This document shows positions 34,369 through 43,509 of a stretch of DNA of 64,000 bases, piece by piece (positions within the stretch are counted from its first letter, which is position 1; each line of letters begins with the position of its first letter). The translations under genes and the position numbers were made by a program. The DNA is from CBDBBY01 sp965205055 (lineage in GTDB: Bacteria; Pseudomonadota; Alphaproteobacteria; Rhodobacterales; Rhodobacteraceae). Where the stretch lies: the NCBI GenBank assembly GCA_965205055.1, contig OZ242030.1, positions 2,976,001-3,040,000 of the forward strand, written 5' to 3'. The notes below the pieces were generated by a model. The model made no database searches. It was not told the DNA's origin and worked only from the letters and a program-made list of their open reading frames with translations.

Positions 34369-35156
34369 GCAGGCCTCCAGTCATTCAGCCTTTCGAGAAT
34401 TTTCGCGAGGTGCCGGCGCAGACGATCCGCGCCGGCCTGCCGATAGTCCCAAGGCGGCATTTCCGCGCTGAGGTATGTCGACTGCGCGAGCTCCATCTGA
34501 ATTGCATGAACGCCATTCAGCGGATCGCCATAGTGTCGGGTTGTCCAACCGCCTTTGAAGCGTCCGTTGAGAACGCAGCTGTAGCCTGCGGCGCTTTCGC
34601 AGATTGAAAGCACTGCGCGTTCAATATTTTCTTCGCATGCCGCTCCGACATTTGTTCCGATGTTGAAGTCGGGCAGCGTTCCTTCAAAGAGAAACGGAAT
34701 TTCGTACCTTATTGAGTGGCAATCATAAAGTATGGCAAACCCATGAATGGCTTTGACCCGCGCGATTTCGCTCGCCAATGCGGCGTGGCAGGGAGCATGA
34801 TAGGCAAGAAGGCGGGCTTCGACGTCTTCCGGGGAGGTCTCCGCTCCCGGACGGTGGATTGGGTTGCCGTCGAAATCCGTCAGCGGACATAGGCCGGTGA
34901 TGTTTTGCCCCGGGTAGAGCGAGGCGCCGGTTGGACCGCGGTTGACATCGATCGCATAGCGGTGGACCGTCGTTCGCACGCTGGACAAGTCCGGCATCAA
35001 TCCGTCATAGAGACGATGAATTTGCCAGTCCGTATCCGCGAGCCGCAGCCCCAGTTCGTTCAGACTCTCGGCGACGTCGTCGGGCAACTCGGTGCCGGTA
35101 TGCGGAAGACCCAGAACGACGGGACTGCTTCCGCGCGAGACTTCGAGGAAGCTCAT
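34365..35156 (-). CDS. hutG: N-formylglutamate amidohydrolase
   Basis: 263 residues. It reads VVLGLPHTGTELP, YAIDVNRGPTGASLYPGQN and LYDCHSIR, the metal-binding and substrate-binding segments of the HutG/FGase family. It cleaves N-formylglutamate to glutamate and formate, matching the HutF route rather than the formiminoglutamase route. Overlaps on both sides (hutI stop, hutU start) show tight coupling. Confidence 0.93.
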   Translation of the reverse strand: MSFLEVSRGSSPVVLGLPHTGTELPDDVAESLNELGLRLADTDWQIHRLYDGLMPDLSSVRTTVHRYAIDVNRGPTGASLYPGQNITGLCPLTDFDGNPIHRPGAETSPEDVEARLLAYHAPCHAALASEIARVKAIHGFAILYDCHSIRYEIPFLFEGTLPDFNIGTNVGAACEENIERAVLSICESAAGYSCVLNGRFKGGWTTRHYGDPLNGVHAIQMELAQSTYLSAEMPPWDYRQAGADRLRRHLAKILERLNDWRPA

Positions 35157-36373
35157 AGCTCGCCTCCGAAAACCCGCTTATGAAGCGGGTTTTGGCCAAT
35201 CCGATATGACAGCTCGGCAGGCGATTCCACATTCCAGACGCAAACGTCCGCACGCAAGCCGGGAACAATTTGACCGCAATCCGAGAGGCCAAGCGCGGCC
35301 GCCGCATTGCGGGTGGTTCCTGCGAGCGACTCGGCGGGCGTGAGCCCGAACAGCGTTGAAGCCATGTTCATCGCCAAAAGCAGTGAACCCAATGGTGACG
35401 AACCCGGATTCCAATCCGTTGCAACGGCCATGGGAACCTCGTGGCGGTGGAATGATTTGACCGGCGGCACCTGCTTTTCGCGCAAAGTGTAGAACGCGCC
35501 GGGCAAAAGAACGGCGACGCTTCCAGCCTCGGCCATGGCCGCAGCATCGCTGTCGGTCGCATATTCCAGATGATCGACGGATTTGGCCCCGTACCTGGTC
35601 GCAAGAGCGGCGCCTCCCATGCGGCTCAGTTGTTCCGCATGCAGCTTGACTGGAAGGCCAAGACTCTTCGCGACGCTAAACACTCGTTCAATTTGATCCG
35701 GAGAGAACGCGATGCCCTCACAGAACCCATCGACGGCGTCCACGAGTTCCAGCCCACTGGCCTTTTTCAATGCGGGGATGCAGACTTCATCGATGTAGCT
35801 GTCAGCCGCAGAGCCAGCGGGCACGGCGTGGGCGCCAAGAAAGCTCGTCTTCACTCTGATTGGTCGATCAGCTTCGACAGCGCGCGCCACGCGCAGCATC
35901 TTGAGCTCCGTTTCCACATCCAAGCCATACCCGGATTTGATCTCGACGACGCAGACACCCTGACCGATCAAGGCGTCAGCGCGTTCCAACGCGGCTGCGA
36001 GCAGCTTGTCCTCCGGGGCGCTCCTGGTCGCCTCGACCGTGGAGACAATCCCGCCGCCCGCACGAGCGATTTCCTCATAGCTCGCGCCTTCGAGGCGCAT
36101 CTCGAATTCCTTCGCCCGGTCCCCGCCGAACACCAAATGCGTGTGGCAATCAATCAGAGCAGGCGTTACGAGACGGTGGCGAAGCGGGATATGCTCAGCA
36201 TTCGAAAACTGTGACGGCAACTCTGCTGACGGGCCAACCCAAGCAATCGACCCTCCGTCAAGAACGAGCGCCGCATCATCAATAAGCCCGTATCCGTGCT
36301 CGCCCCGCATGGTCGCAATTCTGGCTTGGCAAAGGACTTTCAACTGTTCAGTCCGCCTCTTTATTGTGAGCAA
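35153..36373 (-). CDS. hutI: Imidazolonepropionase
   Basis: 406 residues of the amidohydrolase superfamily. Metal ligands lie in LIDCHTHLVFGGDRA and VKLHAEQLSRMGGAALA, with SVDHLEY and a VAVATDWNPGSSP block completing the active site. It hydrolyses 4-imidazolone-5-propionate to formiminoglutamate. The first possible start is TTG at 36373, with another TTG at 36343; both follow the shared hutI/hutF promoter region. Confidence 0.94.
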   Translation of the reverse strand: MLTIKRRTEQLKVLCQARIATMRGEHGYGLIDDAALVLDGGSIAWVGPSAELPSQFSNAEHIPLRHRLVTPALIDCHTHLVFGGDRAKEFEMRLEGASYEEIARAGGGIVSTVEATRSAPEDKLLAAALERADALIGQGVCVVEIKSGYGLDVETELKMLRVARAVEADRPIRVKTSFLGAHAVPAGSAADSYIDEVCIPALKKASGLELVDAVDGFCEGIAFSPDQIERVFSVAKSLGLPVKLHAEQLSRMGGAALATRYGAKSVDHLEYATDSDAAAMAEAGSVAVLLPGAFYTLREKQVPPVKSFHRHEVPMAVATDWNPGSSPLGSLLLAMNMASTLFGLTPAESLAGTTRNAAAALGLSDCGQIVPGLRADVCVWNVESPAELSYRIGQNPLHKRVFGGEL

Positions 36374-36383
36374 AAAATAGCAT

Positions 36384-36397
36384 TATGTAGGTACATA
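36384..36397. promoter_or_regulatory. Candidate HutC operator in hutI/hutF divergent promoter
   Basis: TATGTAGGTACATA (arms TATGTA / TACATA, two-base centre) lies between the divergent starts. It resembles the TGTA-xx-TACA type site bound by HutC repressors, and hutC is the second gene of the plus-strand unit. Operator function is inferred. Confidence 0.55.
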
Positions 36398-36419
36398 AAA
36401 ATGTCAATGGAGAATCGAC

Positions 36420-37787
36420 ATGGTCAAAATTCGAGCGGGTCGAGCACTCACGCGTGACGGATGGCGGCTTGATGTCGATGTGCTCATAGCTGAAGACGGG
36501 CGCGTCAAAGCCATCGCCGGTCAAAAAGGCTCGGCCGATCACTCGGCGGACCTTCTGCTTCCGTCTCCGACCAATCTGCATAGCCACAGCTTCCAGCGCG
36601 CGATGTCTGGCTTGACTGAAGCCCGCGGTCCGGACGCCAGAGACAGTTTTTGGACGTGGCGCAGACTCATGTATCGGTTTCTTCAACAACTGTCGCCCGA
36701 TCAGATCGAGATCATAGCTGCTCAGGTCTTTATGGAGATGGCGGAAGCCGGTTATGCGGCAGTTGCGGAGTTCCACTACCTTCATCACGGGCCGAACGGA
36801 CAGCATTACGACAACATCGCAGAGTTGTCGCAGCGCATCGCGAAGGCAGCAGACGGCATAGGTCTTGGTTTGACTCTGCTGCCAGTTCTCTACGAATATG
36901 GCGGGTGCGACGGCCGTGCCTTGGAAGGAGGGCAAAAACGGTTTGGAAACACCAAGGACGGGTTTGCCGAACTCTTCGCGGCAGCAAAACCTATCGTGGC
37001 TTCAGGACCCGGAGATTGGAAGCTGGGCATTGCGCCCCACAGCCTTCGAGCGGTGGACCAAGACGGTCTCAACATATCTGTCGAACTTGGGTCCGACCGT
37101 CCAATTCACATGCATTTGGCGGAGCAAGCCGCCGAAGTGGACGAGGTCCAAGCACACTTCGGGGCTCGCCCCGTAGAATGGGTTCTCGAAAATCTGCCGG
37201 TCGACGATGCATACTGCTTTATCCATTGCACTCAAATGACCGCAACCGAGACTCGCGGCCTTGCTGCATCGGGTGCCGTCGCCGGCCTTTGCCCGATTAC
37301 CGAGTCCAACCTGGGCGACGGCATTTTCAACGGCGCGGATTTCTTGGGCAATGGCGGACATGTGGGCTTCGGCTCGGATAGCAACGTCCACATAAACCTT
37401 TGGGATGAAATAAAGACTCTCGAATACTCACAGCGTCTTCGCGATCGGGGGCGAGCCGTCCTTGCAATGTCGGACAAGTCGACCGGACGGATGCTCTTTG
37501 ACGCTGCCGTCGCGGGAGGAGCTCGGGCGTCTGGTCGATCAAGCGGCGGATTGCATCCCGGACAATGGGCCGATCTGGTCGGCGTTTCGACGGACAATGA
37601 ATTTCTGTGCAACCGCGAAGGCGACGCACTTTTGGACAGTCTGGTTTTTTCGGGGGGCGGACAGGCGTGCATCCAAGACGTGTGGAGCGCCGGGCGCCAT
37701 ATTGTCCAAGATGGTCGCCACGTGGCGCGAGAGAGTGTAACAGGAAAATTCATATCGGTTTTGCGCGAGCTGGAGCAGGAAATTTGA
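36420..37787 (+). CDS. hutF: Formimidoylglutamate deiminase
   Basis: 455 residues. The amidohydrolase motif is NLHSHSFQRAMSGLTEARG, followed by AEFHYLHHGPNGQHYDN, MHLAEQAAEVDEVQ, CFIHCTQMTATE and a late VGFGSDSNVH with the metal Asp. It releases ammonia from formiminoglutamate to give N-formylglutamate for HutG. It is divergent from hutI across a 46-bp promoter region, and its TGA overlaps the TTG start of hutC. Confidence 0.94.
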   Translation: MVKIRAGRALTRDGWRLDVDVLIAEDGRVKAIAGQKGSADHSADLLLPSPTNLHSHSFQRAMSGLTEARGPDARDSFWTWRRLMYRFLQQLSPDQIEIIAAQVFMEMAEAGYAAVAEFHYLHHGPNGQHYDNIAELSQRIAKAADGIGLGLTLLPVLYEYGGCDGRALEGGQKRFGNTKDGFAELFAAAKPIVASGPGDWKLGIAPHSLRAVDQDGLNISVELGSDRPIHMHLAEQAAEVDEVQAHFGARPVEWVLENLPVDDAYCFIHCTQMTATETRGLAASGAVAGLCPITESNLGDGIFNGADFLGNGGHVGFGSDSNVHINLWDEIKTLEYSQRLRDRGRAVLAMSDKSTGRMLFDAAVAGGARASGRSSGGLHPGQWADLVGVSTDNEFLCNREGDALLDSLVFSGGGQACIQDVWSAGRHIVQDGRHVARESVTGKFISVLRELEQEI

Positions 37788-38485
37788 GCATAGGGGCGCG
37801 CCACAGCTGGAAGGATGTTCGCAACCATATCCGCGGCCAAATTTTGGACACCACATATAGGCCAGGCGACAAGCTCCCGCGCGATGAAGACATAGCCAAA
37901 GAACTGGATTGCGCTAGGTCCACAGTTCATCGCGCCATGCGATCATTGGCCGAAGACGGAATGATTGAGCGCCGTCGCAAAGGCGGCACCACGGTCAATC
38001 CGGACCCGGTTACGCGGACTACCTTGAAAATCCCGATAACCAGGGTTGAGATAGAATCGCGGGGCCATGAATACAGGCACCATCTGATTGGCGCGGAACA
38101 ACTATCAGCCACCCCTTCGATAGCTGCGCGCTTCGGCTTGGTTGAGGCCGGATCCTTCTTGAAAATACGCGCTTTGCATTTGGCGGACGGCCGTCCCTAC
38201 GTGTTCGAAGATCGCTGGATCTCGCTGGATACCGTCCCTGAAATTCAGGATGTCGATCTGTCTGAAACCAGCGCGAACGAGTGGCTCGTTCTGAATCGTC
38301 CGTACAGCCGTTGTGACGTGCAAATATACGCGAGTGAAACTGGCGAAGACGAAGCAAGATTCATGGACGCCAAAAGAGGGTCCGCTCTTTTGGTTCTTGA
38401 GCGGACAACATGGATCGACGACGCTCCAATCACTCACGTTCGAGCCGTGCATGCGCAAGGATACAGAATTGTTTCGGGAGGCTGA
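37784..38485 (+). CDS. hutC: Histidine utilisation repressor, GntR/UTRA family
   Basis: About 233 residues from the TTG at 37784, which overlaps the hutF stop (TTGA). The N-terminal GntR winged helix contains YRPGDKLPRDEDIAKELDCARSTVHRAMRSLAEDGMIERRRKGGTTV. The C-terminal UTRA ligand-binding domain includes RALHLADGRPYVFEDRWIS and the LERTTWIDDAPITHVRAVH segment. In known systems urocanate releases HutC from its operators. A matching palindrome sits at 36384-36397. Confidence 0.9.
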   Translation: MSIGARHSWKDVRNHIRGQILDTTYRPGDKLPRDEDIAKELDCARSTVHRAMRSLAEDGMIERRRKGGTTVNPDPVTRTTLKIPITRVEIESRGHEYRHHLIGAEQLSATPSIAARFGLVEAGSFLKIRALHLADGRPYVFEDRWISLDTVPEIQDVDLSETSANEWLVLNRPYSRCDVQIYASETGEDEARFMDAKRGSALLVLERTTWIDDAPITHVRAVHAQGYRIVSGG

Positions 38486-38497
38486 TGTCAGGAGTCT

Positions 38498-38674
38498 TCA
38501 AACCTTGGCGTTATATTCCTTGAAAGCATCATCTGGGTCGAAACCAGCATTTTGATCCACCGAGAGGTGTCTCTCAAGCTTCTTGGCCAGGGCGGTTTTG
38601 CGCTCCCGCGCATCTCCCAGGTTTGGTGCCTCGATGGCTGCAATAGCTGCCGGACAAAGAATCATGAAACGCAT
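38498..38674 (-). CDS. Small conserved protein, paralogue fragment near 46.9 kb
   Basis: 58 residues starting MRFMILCPAAIAAIEAP, then GDARERKTALAKKLERH and an acidic tail ending DDAFKEYNAKV. I do not recognise the family. A related sequence on the other strand at about 46920-47030 shares FMIL, A-rich, E-x-PN, DARER-x-TA and KxxxR positions with roughly three-quarters DNA identity over 85 bp. That makes it more than a random frame. It faces hutC and is next to a broken UPF0175 gene. Function unknown. Confidence 0.4.
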   Translation of the reverse strand: MRFMILCPAAIAAIEAPNLGDARERKTALAKKLERHLSVDQNAGFDPDDAFKEYNAKV

Positions 38675-38887
38675 CCCGCCATGGTTTCCCGCTTGACAGA
38701 CATGGATGCGAAATGTCCGGCGGGCATGTCCCGAACTCAAAACTACAGCGAACTCTGGTTCATTGGATCAAGCAAACTGAATTTTTCAGCGCGTTTGGCT
38801 TTGCGGAAGGGTGGAATCAGCATGCGCCTGCGGCTCGTTCCGCCCGGCTGGTCGCGACCAAGCGTTCAGCAGACCGAGAGCGGATGA

Positions 38888-39153
38888 ATGACCAAATCCC
38901 TGACCATCGACTGCGGCGAAGATATGCTGTCGGCATTGGGCATGACCCATGCTGAATTCAGCAAGGAAGCCAAGACGCTGATCGCGGTCAAGCTATTGGA
39001 GATGGGGCGATCGTCCGCGGGGCAGCGGCTGAGCTGGCGAATCTTCCCAAGCTCTTGTTTCTTGTCAAATTGGCAGGCTACGGCGTCAATGCGTTTGAAA
39101 TGTCGGAAGATGAGCTCCGAAGAAATGTAGAAAGTGCGCGGCGTCATCTGTAG
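38888..39153 (+). pseudogene. UPF0175 family (antitoxin-like) gene with frameshift
   Basis: The start MTKSLTIDCGEDMLSALGMT, then FSKEAKTLIAVKLLEMGRSSAGQ, matches the UPF0175 family, whose members pair with PIN-type toxins. After GQ (about 39020) the homologous continuation AAELANLPKLLFLVKLAGYGV, then FEMSEDELRRNVESARRHL, is in another frame, ending at TAG 39151-39153. One missing G (GGGCAG-GCGGCT expected) explains it. No PIN-domain partner is present next to it. Confidence 0.72.
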
Positions 39154-39292
39154 CACGTCGCCTCCGCGGTATCTGCATCAGTCAGGCTTGATTCATCTGC
39201 TGCCGAAGTTTTTTAGATCGGTGCAGACGCTCCGGCCGTAGCGGCTGAATTGGCAGAAGGCGTGGAATAAATCTGGAAAATACGAACTAATG

Positions 39293-40561
39293 CTAATTGC
39301 CAACCAATCCGTTGATATAATCGGTCAAGGATGGGATAGGGCAGATATATCGGCGTCCCGGCATTGATAGTTGCAGAAATCCACGCTTAATCATGCGGTT
39401 TAGAAACATTGAAGCATCGAGCATTTCAGGAAGCTGATATTCGTCCTCCTTGCTATCATTCGCATGGGATGAAATGATTCCCTTGAGCGCTGCCAAAGAT
39501 TTGCCTGCCGGACGGGCTGCGTCGAGAACGGCATGCAAGAGGCCAAAGCATCCAGCCAAGTCATCGTCAAATCGCCCTTCGTAGCTTTCGTTTCGATATC
39601 GCGCGGATATTTCAGACACGGCGTCTGCAAAGTCGCCCTCGAGTGGGCCAAGCATGCCATGGTTTTCGGCTACAACCTTGGCCAATGCTTGCATTCCGGT
39701 CTGCAGGTGCTGCGGCCATCCGCCGCTTTCTTCGGCAATTCGATGCGTCCAATCCTCATGATTCGAACCTCCCACACGAAACGCATCCAACATTGAATTT
39801 ACCGCTTCTTCAGCCTCGCTTTGCTCCAGCGCCCACAGTGTGACACGGCGTCGGCGAGCCATTCGTGATATGTCATGATCGCGAAGCACCTCGAATGAAT
39901 CTGACAACCCGGAAAAAATAGGAATAATCGGCAAGCTATGGATTCCTTGATGCAATTTTGAGATTTCCGACGGACCTTCCCAGCGACTCAAGGTCTGCGC
40001 TTCGTCAAGCAATAGAACAATCGGCCGTTTCCAATTCTTTCGAGGAAAAAGGGTTATCAATTTTTCCCAAGTTAATTCACGCGAGTTCCTGACAACTGAC
40101 TGTCCTTCGCTAAATTCAGTGCCAGAACTAATTGTGCTTCCGTGATCAATTGAAACAATCCGCTCAAGCTTGTCGGATGCTTCGGCATCATTATTGGCAA
40201 TTGCTAAAGCGTCGGCAATCTTTGCGACCAAATTGGCTTGACTAAAAACATGGTCGGCGCGAATTGGCACCGCAATCGGAGCGGCCTCACCTTTCTTCAC
40301 ATTCCATCTCTCCTCAAGTTTGGCAAGCAGGGCGCTTTTGCCGACGCCGGGCGGGCCTTGAAACAACCAAGTTTCATCAGATGCTGGCATCCGCTCACCA
40401 CTTTGAAACCTCGTCATAACGCCTTCAACGCCCAACTCGACGTTCTCAATTTCTTGATGCCTTCCGGAAAAAAATGGAGACCAACCTCGATCTTTGGTCA
40501 ATATTGGAGAAGCGAATATTTTAAGTCCATCAATATCCGGCTTATTTTCTTCACTAACCAT
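39293..40561 (-). CDS. Stand-alone AAA/P-loop ATPase
   Basis: 422 residues. Walker A is GPPGVGKS (residues 69-76) and Walker B is IVLLLDEAQ (181-189), with a sensor-like IFSGLSDSFEVL strand and a probable arginine finger in the ARRRRVTLWAL stretch. The C-terminus (PEMLDASMFLNRMIKRGFL) looks like a winged helix. The order resembles ORC/TniB/ExeA-like ATPases. It is clearly A+T-richer than its neighbours and flanked by accessory DNA, so it was probably acquired. No partner (transposase, nuclease or protease) sits beside it, and its task is unknown. Confidence 0.75.
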   Translation of the reverse strand: MVSEENKPDIDGLKIFASPILTKDRGWSPFFSGRHQEIENVELGVEGVMTRFQSGERMPASDETWLFQGPPGVGKSALLAKLEERWNVKKGEAAPIAVPIRADHVFSQANLVAKIADALAIANNDAEASDKLERIVSIDHGSTISSGTEFSEGQSVVRNSRELTWEKLITLFPRKNWKRPIVLLLDEAQTLSRWEGPSEISKLHQGIHSLPIIPIFSGLSDSFEVLRDHDISRMARRRRVTLWALEQSEAEEAVNSMLDAFRVGGSNHEDWTHRIAEESGGWPQHLQTGMQALAKVVAENHGMLGPLEGDFADAVSEISARYRNESYEGRFDDDLAGCFGLLHAVLDAARPAGKSLAALKGIISSHANDSKEDEYQLPEMLDASMFLNRMIKRGFLQLSMPGRRYICPIPSLTDYINGLVGN

Positions 40562-40689
40562 TTTTTTTCGCGGTTCCTTTCAGCGTTCTTCAATCTTCAC
40601 GCAAATGTTTGCGCTGAACAAACAAGCGGACGGCCTATCAGCTTAGGTGACACAAAGACGTCGGCGGTGATCTTAGAGCATTATGCGCA

Positions 40690-42144
40690 TCATCGATTTG
40701 GCGCGGAACTCTCTTTGCTCATTCGGGCATAGTCGTCTTCATACCGCAAGATGTCGTCTTCGCCGAAGTATGAACCCGTTTGGACTTCTATGAGAATCAG
40801 CGGCTGATCACCGGGGTTCTCCAAGCGATGTTTTTCCCCGAGCGGAACATAAACTGATTCATTTTCCCCGATCAGCTTGACGGCCGACCCAATCGTGACC
40901 TTCGCTGTGCCCTCGACGACTACCCAGTGTTCTGATCGTTTTTTATGGCTTTGCAGACTCAGCTTCGATCTAGGATTCACGACAATCCGCTTCACTTGGA
41001 ATCGATCTCCGACCGCGAGCGATTTGAACTGTCCCCAAGGCCGCCGGTCTTCCGGAAATCTGTCTGCTTGAGGAACGCCGTCTTCAAGCAAGCGCGCAAC
41101 GGCTGGTTTCACAAGTTGCGATGAATTCCTGTCCGCGACAAGCACGGCATCCGGCATGGCCACCGCAACGATGTCGCTGCAGCCGATGGCAACCAATCTC
41201 TGCTCCGGCACTGTCGATCGAAGGTGCGAATTCCTGCAATCGATGGAAGTAACCGAGCCGGACACGGATACGCCCGCTCCATTCTGTTCTAGCAATCTCC
41301 AAATAGACTGCCAGTCTCCAAGGTCGCTCCAGCCGCAATCGCACTCGACGCCCATGATCTCGGAAGCGCGCTCCATGATCGCATAGTCGACGGAGACCGA
41401 ACGCAGTCGATTCCACGCGTTTCCGCCGAGACGCAAGAAATCCAGATCCCGCTCGGCGGCGGATACGGCATCCCTGACGCCTGCCAGCAAGTCCGGCGCA
41501 TGATCCGCGAACGCCTTCGAAATCGTTGAGACGGAAAACAGGAATATCCCTGAATTCCAGAAATGCCGCCCGGATTGCAAGAATTGCTCCGCAACATCCA
41601 ACTCGGGTTTCTCAACGAACCGCGCGACTGGCTTTGCATCTTCCGCGACGCCGACGCGTTCATCGAATTCAATCCATCCGTATCCGGTTTCCGGACGGGT
41701 CGGGCGGATCCCGAACATCACGATCTTGCCGTTTTCGGCTTCAAGGCGTGCCTTCTTCACTGATTGAATCAACGCATCCGGCGTAACGACCAGGTGATCC
41801 GATGGCGTTGCGAGAATCAGCGCGTCGCCAAATCGATGCTCCAGCCAGATCGCGGCGGCAAGCACAGCAGGCGCCGTGTCTTTTGGCGATGGCTCAATCA
41901 GAATATCCGTGGCTCCGACGCCGGCATCCCGCAGCTGTTCCTGAACGACGAAACGGAAATCGTCGCCTGTTATCACGACCGGATCGGCAAAATCCGCACC
42001 CGAGAAACGCAACGCCGTGCTTTGGAACAAGCTCGCATCTTCAATGAAGCTGGAAAACTGCTTGGGGAACGCTCGGCGGGACAAGGGCCACAGCCGGGAT
42101 CCGGAACCGCCGCACAGCACGACCGGGAAGATTGGACTCGACAA
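40690..42144 (-). CDS. manC: Mannose-1-phosphate guanylyltransferase / mannose-6-P isomerase
   Basis: 484 residues, bifunctional type II size. The N-terminal nucleotidyltransferase has VVLCGGSGSRLWPLSRRAFPKQF and ARFVEKPELDVAEQFL. The C-terminal cupin isomerase has RPWGQFKSLAVGDRFQVKRI, LSLQSHKKRSEHWVVVEG and a VYVPLGEKHRLENPG metal site. It makes GDP-mannose for surface polysaccharide. No other polysaccharide genes are adjacent, so it seems to be a single relocated gene. Confidence 0.95.
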   Translation of the reverse strand: MSSPIFPVVLCGGSGSRLWPLSRRAFPKQFSSFIEDASLFQSTALRFSGADFADPVVITGDDFRFVVQEQLRDAGVGATDILIEPSPKDTAPAVLAAAIWLEHRFGDALILATPSDHLVVTPDALIQSVKKARLEAENGKIVMFGIRPTRPETGYGWIEFDERVGVAEDAKPVARFVEKPELDVAEQFLQSGRHFWNSGIFLFSVSTISKAFADHAPDLLAGVRDAVSAAERDLDFLRLGGNAWNRLRSVSVDYAIMERASEIMGVECDCGWSDLGDWQSIWRLLEQNGAGVSVSGSVTSIDCRNSHLRSTVPEQRLVAIGCSDIVAVAMPDAVLVADRNSSQLVKPAVARLLEDGVPQADRFPEDRRPWGQFKSLAVGDRFQVKRIVVNPRSKLSLQSHKKRSEHWVVVEGTAKVTIGSAVKLIGENESVYVPLGEKHRLENPGDQPLILIEVQTGSYFGEDDILRYEDDYARMSKESSAPNR

Positions 42145-42601
42145 CTTGGTGTTCCTTACGTCGGCTGGTTATCATCGACAATTTCACGGATGCTTACCAG
42201 CACGACCGCCAATTCCAAGCTTGTTTTCCGCAAGATCTTCAACTTTTTTGCGTTTCATGTTTCGGCGGACCTCCCCGAGGCTCCTCGCCAGGCGGTACCT
42301 TCTCGGATTTTGGCCGGATCGCAGCCGGATGGCCAACGCTCTTCCCAGCTTCGACATTTTCTACCGATGCACATTTGCCTGTAGGCGTTTCGTCGGATTG
42401 TCCGGGTACATCAACTACCAAAGGGAAACTCCCCAAAAGCGCCGAAGCAAAATTCCCCAATTCGGGAACTGCAAATTTGCTCTGAGGTGCATGCCTGTTG
42501 GAGCGAATCCAGTCCGCAGCTCCGCCCGATTTTCTGCGGGAAGCTCGAATCGGGTGATCAAGCAGGACAAAATCGTTGTGTTGCAAAAATTGAGTGATTG
42601 C
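42145..42601. other. Non-coding stretch between manC and the NYN array
   Basis: Several frames of 100 or more codons are open on both strands, but none shows a recognisable family, ribosome site or conserved motif. I see no supported gene. Confidence 0.3.
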
Positions 42602-42698
42602 CGGGAAATTCCGTCAGGCGAAAGAAACTTATTGACATTCTGCATCGCTATGCATAGACGGGAACCAATCCCCCCTGCGGCCTCCGGCTTCAGGGTGC

Positions 42699-42730
42699 GG
42701 GGCCTCCTTCGGGAGGCCCTTGCGTTTTTT
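42699..42730 (+). terminator. Intrinsic-terminator-like hairpin, unit 1
   Basis: GGGGCCTCC-TTCG-GGAGGCCCT (last pair G-T) is followed after four bases by six Ts. It lies about 40 bp after the unit 1 promoter and just ahead of the damaged NYN start. Confidence 0.7.
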
Positions 42731-43087
42731 AGCCGACCGCAATGCCACAATCGTCCATGTGGACGGATTCAACGTCCATTGCAGCTGCCTTAGGAACACT
42801 CCGTGGAAGTGGCTTGACTTGGTATCGCTATCCAAGGGCGCGCTGCACCCGAAACATGGGATTGTTGCCGCAAGGTATTTTCGGGTACAGGCTTGGACCG
42901 AAAGATGGTCCGCAACTTTTGAACAAAAGGGCATCGCGCCTTCTGTGCGTGCACTGCGAAACCGGTTCATCGCCCGCTCAGCAGAAATTGCAGGGAAATT
43001 CCATCAGGCGAAAAAAACTTATTGACATTCTGTATTGATATCTGTAGACAGAGATTAATCCACCCCTCCGGCCTCCGGCTTCAGGGT

Positions 43088-43121
43088 ACGGGGTCTCCCT
43101 CGGGAGGCCCCGTAATTTTTT
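43088..43121 (+). terminator. Intrinsic-terminator-like hairpin, unit 2
   Basis: ACGGGGTCTCC pairs with GGAGGCCCCGT across a CTCG loop, followed by AA and six Ts. Compared with units 1 and 3, bases differ on both arms (AC..GT closing pairs, a T-G wobble) yet the stem is kept, which argues that the structure matters. Confidence 0.7.
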
Positions 43122-43410
43122 GGGCGGACAGCAATGCGCACAATCGTCCATGCGGACGAGTTCATCTTCTATTGCGGCTGCCTTAAGAACACTCCGCGGA
43201 AGTGGCTTGGCTTGGTTGCACTGTCCAACAGCATTCCGCACCTGAAACATGAGATGTTGCCTCAAGGTATTTTCGGGCAAGCCTGCACCGGAAGACAGTC
43301 CGCAACTTCTGAACCGGGGCCCCGCGACTTCTGCCTATGCGCTGCGAAGCCGGCTCATGGCTAGCTCGGCGGAAATTACGGAGAAGTTCTGTCACGCGCA
43401 AAAATACTTC

Positions 43411-43439
43411 TTGACATTCGCGTATTTTTATACTTAAAG
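43411..43439 (+). promoter_or_regulatory. Promoter of intact NYN unit
   Basis: TTGACA (43411-43416) is followed 17 bp later by TTAAAG (43434-43439) within a T/A-rich stretch. The corresponding elements in units 1 and 2 are TTGACA with TAGACG or TAGACA at the same spacing. Confidence 0.5.
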
Positions 43440-43477
43440 GGGGCCAATCCCCCCTGCGGCCTCCGGCTTCAGGGTGC

Positions 43478-43509
43478 GGGGCCTCCTTTGGGAGGCCCCT
43501 GCTTTTTTT
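43478..43509 (+). terminator. Leader hairpin plus T-run before the NYN start (unit 3)
   Basis: GGGGCCTCC-TTTG-GGAGGCCCC, a nine-pair perfect stem, then TGC and seven Ts, ending 11 bp before the NYN ATG. The leader holds a second GGCCTCC (43458-43464) that could pair with the same 3' arm, so alternative folds are possible, as in an attenuator. Confidence 0.7.

Noticed and set aside
42239..42586. 115-codon minus-strand frame upstream of manC
   Set aside because: No family, no ribosome site, Pro/Gly/Lys-rich low-information sequence.
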